A stretch of 64,000 nt of DNA from Zhengitettix transpicula (taxonomy: Eukaryota; Arthropoda; Insecta; Orthoptera; Tetrigidae), in NCBI GenBank assembly GCA_037074705.1, contig JAYJMR010000015.1:248001-312000 (forward strand), read 5' to 3'. The position numbers and the translations under genes are program-made. This document shows, piece after piece, positions 56,799 to 64,000 of the stretch (position 1 is the stretch's first letter; every line of letters starts with the position of its first letter). Under the pieces are notes generated by a model. It searched no databases and was not told the origin of the DNA. It saw nothing but the letters and a program-made list of their open reading frames with translations.

Positions 56799-59484
56799 GA
56801 ATTCTGATTTCATAACAAATTTAAACAGTTTCGCTACATTAGGACGATTTTTTTGAGACAAATTAAATTAATTTTCAACGTCTAACTGATGAATAACAAA
56901 AATATTTACCGTATTGTTGCGTGTAAATTTATGTGATTCAAAATATATCGATATCTTGTACACTGTTAAATATCTAACAGATATCTCGATAATACAGTAC
57001 TGATTCTGCATGTACATTGCGATTCGGCTATTTGTAACCTCTATGCTTAGAGTAGCGTAACAATTACGCATTACATCGCAAAACAGTAGAGATATCTAAA
57101 GAAAACTAACTTTATTTTATTCAAAATTACAATTTAAACAAACATTTCGAGCTTTTCAGCCACATCATACGATTACTTTTTAAGAAAATGGCTCTACTTC
57201 TATTTCCGATAAAGAAATATATTACGAAAAGTTTTATTCGTATCAGAATTCTGATTTCATAACAAATTTAAACAGTTTCGCTACATTAGGACGATTTTTT
57301 TGAGACAATTTAAAATATTTTTGAACTTCTACCTGATGAATACCAAAATTATTTAGCGTATTGTTCTGTGTAAATTTATGTGATTCAAAATATATTGATA
57401 TCTTGTACACTGTTAACATATCTAACAGATATCTCGCTAATAAAGTACAGATTCTGTTTATACATTGCGATTCGGCTATTTGTAACCTCTATGCTAAGGG
57501 TAACGTAACAATTACGCATTACATCGCAAAACAGTAGAGATATCTAAAAAAAACATACTTTGTTTTATTCAAAATTACATTTTAAACGAACATTTCGAGC
57601 TTTTCAGCAACATCATACGAATACTTTTTAAGAAAATGGCCCTACTTCTATTTCCGATAAAGAAATATATTACGAAAAGTTTTATTCGTATCAGAATTCT
57701 GATTTCATAACAAATTTAAACAGTTTCGCTACATTTGGACGATTTTTTTAAAAAATTTAAAATATTTTTCAATGTCTAACTGACGAGTAATAAAAATATT
57801 TACCGTATTGTTCAGTGTAAATTTATGTGATGCAAAATATATCGATATCTTGTACACTGTTAAAATATCTAACTGATATCTCGCTAATACAGTACAGATT
57901 CTGCATATACAATGTGATTCGGCTTGTTGTAACCTCTATTCTTGGAGTATCGTCAGAATTACGCATTACATCGCAAAACAGTAGAGACATATAAAAAAAA
58001 CATACTTTATTTTATTCAAAATTACATTTGAAACAAACATTCCGAGCTTTTTAGCCACATCATACAAATACTTTTTAAGAAAGTGGCTCTCTACTTCTAA
58101 TCCTGAAAAAGAGAAATATTTCGAAAAGTTTTATTCGTATTAGAATTCTGATTTCATAAAAAATTTACGCATTTCAATTACAATAAGACGAATTTATTGT
58201 GAAAACTTTAAATATTTTTGAACTTCTTACTGATGAATACCAAAATTATTTAGCGTATTGTTCTGTGTAAATTTATGTGATTCAAAATATATTGATATCT
58301 TGTACACTGTTAACATATCTAACAGATATCTAGCTAATAAAGTACAGATTCTGTTTATCCATTGCGATTCGGCTATTTGTAACCTCTATGCTAAGGGTAG
58401 CGTAACAATTACGCATTACATCGCAAAACAGTAGAGATATCTAAAAAAAACATACTTTATTTTATTCAAAATTACATTTTAAACGAACATTTCGAGCTTT
58501 TCAGCAACATCATACGAATACTTTTTAAGAAAATGGCTCTACTTCTATTTCCGATAAAGAAATATATTACGAAAAGTTTTATTCGTATCAGAATTCTGAT
58601 TTCATAACAAATTTAAACAGTTTCGCTACATTTGGACGATTTTTTTAAAAAATTTAAAATATTTTTCAATGTCTAACTGACGAGTAATAAAAATATTTAC
58701 CGTATTGTTCAGTGTAAATTTATGTGATGCAAAATATATCGATATCTTGTACACTGTTAAAATATCTAACTGATATCTCGCTAATACAGTACAGATTCTG
58801 CATATACATTGTGATTCGGCTTGTTGTAACCTCTATTCTTGGAGTATCGTCAGAATTACGCATTACATCGCAAAACAGTAGAGACATATAAAAAAAACAT
58901 ACTTTATTTTATTCAAAATTACATTTGAAACGAACATTCCGAGCTTTTTAGCCACATCATACAAATACTTTTTAAGAAAGTGGCTCTACTTCTAATCCTG
59001 AAAAAGAGAAATATTTCGAAAAGTTTTATTCGTATTAGAATTCTGATTTCATAAAAAATTTACGCATTTCAATTACAATAAGACGAATTTATTGTGAAAA
59101 CTTTAAATATTTTTGAACTTCTTACTGATGAATACCAAAATTATTTAGCGTATTGTTCTGTGTAAATTTATGTGATTCAAAATATATTGATATCTTGTAC
59201 ACTGTTAACATATCTAACAGATATCTAGCTAATAAAGTACAGATTCTGTTTATCCATTGCGATTCGGCTATTTGTAACCTCTATGCTAAGGGTAGCGTAA
59301 CAATTACGCATTACATCGCAAAACAGTAGAGATATCTAAAAAAAAATACTTTATTTTATTCAAAATTACATTTTAAACGAACATTTCGAGCTTTTCAGCA
59401 ACATCATACGAATACTTTTTAAGAAAATGGCTCTACTTCTATTTCCGATAAAGAAATATATTACGAAAAGTTTTATTCGTATCA
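56799..59484 (+). repeat. 6-monomer higher-order repeat, family 2, copy 3 (2686 bp)
   Basis: Monomers start at 56799, 57246, 57694, 58143, 58591 and 59038. Differences from copies 1 and 2 include a 2-bp insertion ('ggctctctactt', near 58085), 'acatttcgagc' instead of 'acatttagagc' near 57591, and 'gcatatacattg' instead of 'gcgtatacattg' near 58800. The next monomer (59485) switches to the 4-mer type. Confidence 0.88.
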
Positions 59485-61274
59485 GAATTCTGATTTTATA
59501 GCAAATTAAAACAGTTTCGCTACATTAGGACGATTTTTTTGAGACAAATTAAATTAATTTTCAACGTCTAACTGATGAATAACAAAAATATTTACCGTAT
59601 TGTTGCGTGTAAATTTATGTGATTCAAAATATATCGATATCTTGTACACTGTTAAATATCTAACAGATATCTCGATAATACAGTACTGATTCTGCATATA
59701 AATTGTGATTCGGCTATTTGTAACCTCTATTCTTGGAGTATCGTCATAATTACGCATTACATCGCAAAACAGTAGAGATATATAAAAAAAAACATACTTT
59801 ATTTTATTCTAAATTACATTTGAAACAAACATTCCGAGCATTTTAGCCACATCATACGATTACTTTTTAAGAAAATGGCTCTACTTCTATTTCCGATAAA
59901 GAAATATATTACGAAAAGTTTTATTCGTATCAGAATTCTGATTTCATAACAAATTTAAACAGTTTCGCTACATTAGGACGATTTTTTTGAGAAAATTTAA
60001 AATATTTTTCAACGTCTAAGTGATGAATAACAAAAATTTACCGTATTGTTCTGTGTAAATTTATGTGATTCAAAATATATTGATATCTTGTACACTGTTA
60101 ACATATCTAACAGATATCTCGTTAATAAAGTACAGATTCTGCATGTACATTGCGATTCGGCTATTTGTAACCTCTATGCTTAAAGTAGCGTAACAATTAC
60201 GCATTACATCGCAAAACAGTAGAGATATCTAAAGAAAACTAACTTTATTTTATTCAAAATTACAATTTAAACAAACATTTCGAGCTTTTCAGCCACATCA
60301 TAGGAATACTTTTTAAGAAAATGGCTCTACTTCTATTACCGATAAAGAAAAATATTTCGATAAGTTTTATACGTATCAGAATTCTGATTTCATAACAAAT
60401 TTAAACAGTTTCGCTACATTTGGACGATTTTTTTAAAAAATTTAAAATATTTTTCAATGTCTAACTGACGAGTAATAAAAATATTTACCGTATTGTTCAG
60501 TGTAAATTTATGTGATGCAAAATATATCGATATCTTGTACACTGTTAAAATATCTAACTGATATCTCGCTAATACAGTACAGATTCTGCATATACATTGT
60601 GATTCGGCTTGTTGTAACCTCTATTCTTGGAGTATCGTCAGAATTACGCATTACATCGCAAAACAGTAGAGACATATAAAAAAAACATACTTTATTTTAT
60701 TCAAAATTACATTTGAAACGAACATTCCGAGCTTTTTAGCCACATCACACAAATACTTTTTAAGAAAGTGGCTCTACTTCTAATCCTGAAAAAGAGAAAT
60801 ATTTCGAAAAGTTTTATTCGTATTAGAATTCTGATTTCATAATAAAATTTACGCATTTCAATTACAATAAGACGAATTTATTGTGAAAACTTTAAATATT
60901 TTTGAACTTCTTACTGATGAATACCAAAATTATTTAGCGTATTGTTCTGTGTAAATTTATGTGATTCAAAATATATTGATATTTTGTACACTGTTAACAT
61001 ATCTAACAGATATCTCGCTAATAAAGTACAGATTCTGTTTATACATTGCGATTCGGCTATTTGTAACCTCTATGCTAAGGGTAACGTAACAATTACGCAT
61101 TACATCGCAAAACAGTAGAGATATCTAAAAAAAACATAATTTGTTTTATTCAAAATTACATTTTAAACGAACATTTCGAGCTTTTCAGCAACATCATACG
61201 AATACTTTTTAAGAAAATGGCTCTACTTCTATTTCCGATAAAGAAATATATTACGAAAAGTTTTATTCGTATCA
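59485..61274 (+). repeat. Isolated return of the 4-monomer HOR
   Basis: Monomers at 59485 (L5 with 'gattttatagcaaatt'), 59933 (L3/A chimera), 60379 (L4 with 'gataagttttatacg') and 60826 (A) reproduce the order and markers of the 26398-31756 block about 31 kb upstream. The A monomer at 60826 differs in carrying an extra base ('cataataaaattt') and 'gatattttgtac'. Some right halves are closer to the adjacent 6-mer ('aagaaaactaac', 'gacgagtaataaa'), so this copy has been partly homogenised with its new neighbours. Confidence 0.82.
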
Positions 61275-62615
61275 GAATTCTGATTTCATAACAAATTTAA
61301 ACAGTTTCGCTACATTAGGACGATTTTTTTGAGACAATTTAAAATATTTTTCAACGTCTAAGTGATGAATAACAAAAATTTACCGTATTGTTCTGTGTAA
61401 ATTTATGTGATTCAAAATATATTGATATCTTGTACACTGTTAACATATCTAACAGATATCTCGTTAATAAAGTACAGATTCTGCATGTACATTGCGATTC
61501 GGCTATTTGTAACCTCTATGCTTAGAGTAGCGTAACAATTACGCATTACATCGCAAAACAGTAGAGATATCTAAAGAAAACTAACTTTATTTTATTCAAA
61601 ATTACAATTTAAACAAACATTTCGAGCTTTTCAGCCACATCATAGGAATACTTTTTAAGAAAATGGCTCTACTTCTATTACCGATAAAGAAAAATATTTC
61701 GATAAGTTTTATACGTATCAGAATTCTGATTTCATAACAAATTTAAACAGTTTCGCTACATTTGGACGATTTTTTTAAAAAATTTAAAATATTTTTCAAT
61801 GTCTAACTGACGAGTAATAAAAATATTTACCGTATTGTTCAGTGTAAATTTATGTGATGCAAAATATATCGATATCTTGTACACTGTTAAAATATCTAAC
61901 TGATATCTCGCTAATACAGTACAGATTCTGCATATACATTGTGATTCGGCTTGTTGTAACCTCTATTCTTGGAGTATCGTCAGAATTACGCATTACATCG
62001 CAAAACAGTAGAGACATATAAAAAAAACATACTTTATTTTATTCAAAATTACATTTGAAACGAACATTCCGAGCTTTTTAGCCACATCATACAAATACTT
62101 TTTAAGAAAGTGGCTCTACTTCTAATCCTGAAAAAGAGAAATATTTCGAAAAGTTTTATTCGTATTAGAATTCTGATTTCATAAAAAATTTACGCATTTC
62201 AATTACAATAAGACGAATTTATTGTGAAAACTTTAAATATTTTTGAACTTCTTACTGATGAATACCAAAATTATTTAGCGTATTGTTCTGTGTAAATTTA
62301 TGTGATTCAAAATATATTGATATCTTGTACACTGTTAACATATCTAACAGATATCTAGCTAATAAAGTACAGATTCTGTTTATCCATTGCGATTCGGCTA
62401 TTTGTAACCTCTATGCTAAGGGTAGCGTAACAATTACGCATTACATCGCAAAACAGTAGAGATATCTAAAAAAAACATACTTTATTTTATTCAAAATTAC
62501 ATTTTAAACGAACATTTCGAGCTTTTCAGCAACATCATACGAATACTTTTTAAGAAAATGGCTCTACTTCTATTTCCGATAAAGAAATATATTACGAAAA
62601 GTTTTATTCGTATCA

Positions 62616-63062
62616 GAATTCTGATTTCATAACAAATTTAAACAGTTTCGCTACATTTGGACGATTTTTTTAAAAAATTTAAAATATTTTTCAATGTCTA
62701 ACTGACGAGTAATAAAAATATTTACCGTATTGTTCAGTGTAAATTTATGTGATGCAAAATATATCGATATCTTGTACACTGTTAAAATATCTAACTGATA
62801 TCTCGCTAATACAGTACAGATTCTGCATATACATTGTGATTCGGCTTGTTGTAACCTCTATTCTTGGAGTATCGTCAGAATTACGCATTACATCGCAAAA
62901 CAGTAGAGACATATAAAAAAAACATACTTTATTTTATTCAAAATTACATTTGAAACGAACATTCCGAGCTTTTTAGCCACATCATACAAATACTTTTTAA
63001 GAAAGTGGCTCTACTTCTAATCCTGAAAAAGAGAAATATTTCGAAAAGTTTTATTCGTATTA
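62616..63062 (+). repeat. Reference type B monomer, L4 subtype (447 bp)
   Basis: This is a clean example of type B, subtype L4. Diagnostic positions: 'aacagtttcgctacattt', 'ggacgatttttttaaaaaat', 'ctgacgagtaataaaa', 'gttcagtgtaaa', 'gatgcaaaatatatcgat', 'gctaatacagtacag', 'ggcttgttgtaacc', 'tattcttggagtatcgtcag', 'gagacatataaa', 'cattccgagctttttagcc', and 'ctaatcctgaaaaag'. The copy starting at 63511 looks identical. A hand count of that copy (63511-63957) gives 68 C, 57 G and 14 CpG. Other left-half subtypes are L2 ('ttttttcagacaattt', 'gattataaatatatcg'), L3 ('ttttttgagacaattt') and L5 ('gagacaaattaaattaat'). Confidence 0.9.
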
Positions 63063-63226
63063 GAATTCTGATTTCATAAAAAATTTACGCATTTCAATTA
63101 CAATAAGACGAATTTATTGTGAAAACTTTAAATATTTTTGAACTTCTTACTGATGAATACCAAAATTATTTAGCGTATTGTTCTGTGTAAATTTATGTGA
63201 TTCAAAATATATTGATATCTTGTACA

Positions 63227-63245
63227 CTGTTAACATATCTAACAG
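63227..63245. other. Inverted repeat CTGTTA-N7-TAACAG (representative)
   Basis: Six-base arms are seen in type A monomers around a 7-base spacer. It is followed at 63244-63251 by AGATATCT, an 8-bp palindrome. In type B the right arm is TAACTG, which shortens the dyad to GTTA-N7-TAAC. In L5 a one-base deletion shortens the spacer. Confidence 0.75.
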
Positions 63246-63487
63246 ATATCTAGCTAATAAAGTACAGATTCTGTTTATCCATTGCGATTCGGCTATTTGT
63301 AACCTCTATGCTAAGGGTAGCGTAACAATTACGCATTACATCGCAAAACAGTAGAGATATCTAAAAAAAACATACTTTATTTTATTCAAAATTACATTTT
63401 AAACGAACATTTCGAGCTTTTCAGCAACATCATACGAATACTTTTTAAGAAAATGGCTCTACTTCTATTTCCGATAAAGAAATATAT

Positions 63488-63507
63488 TACGAAAAGTTTT
63501 ATTCGTA
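63488..63507. other. Inverted repeat TACGAA-N8-TTCGTA (representative)
   Basis: Six-base arms TACGAA (63488-63493) and TTCGTA (63502-63507) flank 'aagtttta'. The right arm's last base is the first base of the 14-bp palindrome, so the two dyads sit side by side in about 33 bp. This pair recurs at the right end of most type A monomers. Confidence 0.8.
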
Positions 63508-63520
63508 TCAGAATTCTGAT
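63507..63520. other. 14-bp perfect palindrome at the EcoRI site (representative)
   Basis: ATCAGAATTCTGAT is a perfect palindrome and occurs where a type A right end meets the next left half. Where the preceding bases read 'gtttcag' or 'gtattag', the palindrome shortens to 12 or 8 bp. GAATTC is kept at 137 of 144 expected positions by my reading; losses are at 8522, 36229, 41593, 42936, 44724, 47854 and 50538. An EcoRI digest would therefore give a ~447-bp ladder. Confidence 0.9.
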
Positions 63521-63655
63521 TTCATAACAAATTTAAACAGTTTCGCTACATTTGGACGATTTTTTTAAAAAATTTAAAATATTTTTCAATGTCTAACTGA
63601 CGAGTAATAAAAATATTTACCGTATTGTTCAGTGTAAATTTATGTGATGCAAAAT

Positions 63656-63665
63656 ATATCGATAT
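63656..63665. other. 10-bp palindrome ATATCGATAT of type B monomers (representative)
   Basis: Type B monomers carry ATATCGATAT, while type A has a T in place of the central C ('atattgatat'), which breaks the palindrome. This single difference is one of the most constant A/B discriminators in the window and lies in the region where many chimeric monomers switch type. Confidence 0.75.
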
Positions 63666-64000
63666 CTTGTACACTGTTAAAATATCTAACTGATATCTCG
63701 CTAATACAGTACAGATTCTGCATATACATTGTGATTCGGCTTGTTGTAACCTCTATTCTTGGAGTATCGTCAGAATTACGCATTACATCGCAAAACAGTA
63801 GAGACATATAAAAAAAACATACTTTATTTTATTCAAAATTACATTTGAAACGAACATTCCGAGCTTTTTAGCCACATCATACAAATACTTTTTAAGAAAG
63901 TGGCTCTACTTCTAATCCTGAAAAAGAGAAATATTTCGAAAAGTTTTATTCGTATTAGAATTCTGATTTCATAAAAAATTTACGCATTTCAATTACAATA

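Larger units (their letters stand above)
63063..63510 (+). repeat. Reference type A monomer (448 bp)
   Basis: This is a clean example of type A, measured from one EcoRI site to the next. Diagnostic positions: 'cataaaaaatttacgc' after EcoRI, 'gacgaatttattgtgaaaac', 'gaacttcttactgatgaat', 'attgatatc' (T where type B has C), 'taacagatatc', 'aataaagtacag', 'gggtagcgtaac', 'gagatatcta', 'catttcgagcttttcagc', and 'ctatttccgataaag'. Hand alignment of the last ~182 bp against the neighbouring type B monomer gives about 16 differences (~9%); the left ~265 bp is visibly more divergent. The two types usually alternate. Confidence 0.9.
1..64000 (+). repeat. 447-bp satellite DNA tandem array (fills the window)
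   Basis: Every part of the window is the same AT-rich monomer repeated head to tail. Landmarks recur once per monomer: GAATTC, 'gatatcttgtacac', 'gtaacctctat', 'acgcattacatcgcaaaac', and 'tactttttaagaaa'. The GAATTC landmark positions (26, 474, 923, 1371 ... 63511, 63958) give 143 full units, mean 447.1 bp, range 443-449. No monomer is inverted, no insertion above a few bases is visible, and no unique sequence is present at either edge, so the array extends beyond both ends. The array structure is seen directly; a heterochromatic (centromeric, pericentromeric or subtelomeric) location is inferred. I do not recognise the family. Confidence 0.99.
61275..64000 (+). repeat. 3-mer copy followed by near-identical L4/A dimers
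   Basis: Monomers 61275 (L3/A chimera), 61721 (L4) and 62168 (A) repeat the trio 59933-61274 at a displacement of 1342 bp. From 61721 the array is L4/A dimers of 895 bp: 61721, 62616 and 63511. The dimers starting at 62616 and 63511 show no difference I could find up to the window end at 64000, so the array continues. Confidence 0.87.

Noticed and set aside
1..64000. CENP-B box (consensus TTCG-N4-A-N2-CGGG)
   Set aside because: The nearest candidate, 'attcggctatttgtaac', lacks the required A and CGGG; the reverse strand gives no better match.
1..64000. CRISPR array or other prokaryotic repeat system
   Set aside because: Repeats are 447 bp with no unique spacers, and there are no cas-like genes or prokaryotic gene content.
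1..64000. Transposon or retroelement origin of the repeat
   Set aside because: I find no terminal inverted repeats, long terminal repeats, target-site duplications or transposase/reverse-transcriptase coding in any frame. The dyads are short and internal.
1..64000. Telomeric repeats, rRNA, tRNA or snRNA genes
   Set aside because: No TTAGGG, TTAGG or similar short tandem motif, and no conserved RNA gene sequence, was seen on either strand.
1..64000. 447 bp as three nucleosome cores (3 x 149)
   Set aside because: The arithmetic is suggestive, but no regular ~10-bp AA/TT phasing could be shown by eye and no 149-bp internal sub-repeat is visible.

Overview
The whole window is one uninterrupted, head-to-tail satellite DNA array. 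I see no gene, RNA gene, CRISPR array, transposon or unique flanking sequence. The basic monomer is about 447 bp. Reading the GAATTC (EcoRI) landmark by eye from position 26 to 63958 gives 144 marker positions and 143 complete monomers, mean 447.1 bp, with individual spacings of 443 to 449 bp. All monomers point the same way. The DNA is AT-rich: a hand count of monomer 63511-63957 gives 28% GC. That monomer holds 14 CpG against about 8.7 expected.

The organism is almost certainly a eukaryote, and this is constitutive (centromeric, pericentromeric or subtelomeric) heterochromatin. AT-richness plus CpG excess fits an invertebrate, possibly an insect, but nothing in the sequence identifies the species, and I do not recognise the satellite.

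Monomers fall into two families. In type A the left part carries ACGCATTTC after the EcoRI site, the middle is 'aacagatatctcgctaataaagt', and the right end is 'ctatttccgataaag'. In type B the left part carries the CGCTACAT block, the middle is 'gctaatacagt ... tattcttggagtatcg', and the right end is 'ctaatcctgaaaaag'. They usually alternate as an A+B dimer of about 895 bp. Type B splits into left-half subtypes, called here L2, L3, L4 and L5, and these dominate successive zones of the window.

Layout. 1-2710: A/L2 dimers. 2711-8076: two copies of a 6-monomer higher-order repeat (HOR, 2.68 kb). 8077-12991: 3-mer and 5-mer deletion derivatives of that HOR. 12992-16490: irregular monomers. 16490-24530: two copies of a 9-monomer HOR (4.02 kb). 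24531-26397: A/L5 dimers. 26398-31756: three copies of a 4-monomer HOR (1.786 kb). 31757-39355: one L5 monomer alternating with variable partners. 39356-44149: a 5-monomer HOR and a shuffled copy. 44150-50409: two copies of a 7-monomer HOR (3.13 kb). 51433-59484: three copies of a second 6-monomer HOR (2.68 kb). 59485-61274: one isolated return of the 4-monomer HOR. 61275-64000: a 3-mer, then nearly identical L4/A dimers running off the end.

The interest lies in the architecture: short-lived local HORs with different monomer counts side by side, many chimeric A/B monomers that look like unequal-crossover products, marker variants that reveal the order of events, and a recurring set of dyad symmetries, including a 14-bp palindrome centred on the EcoRI site. 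The short open reading frames are by-products of the repeat and are not annotated as genes.
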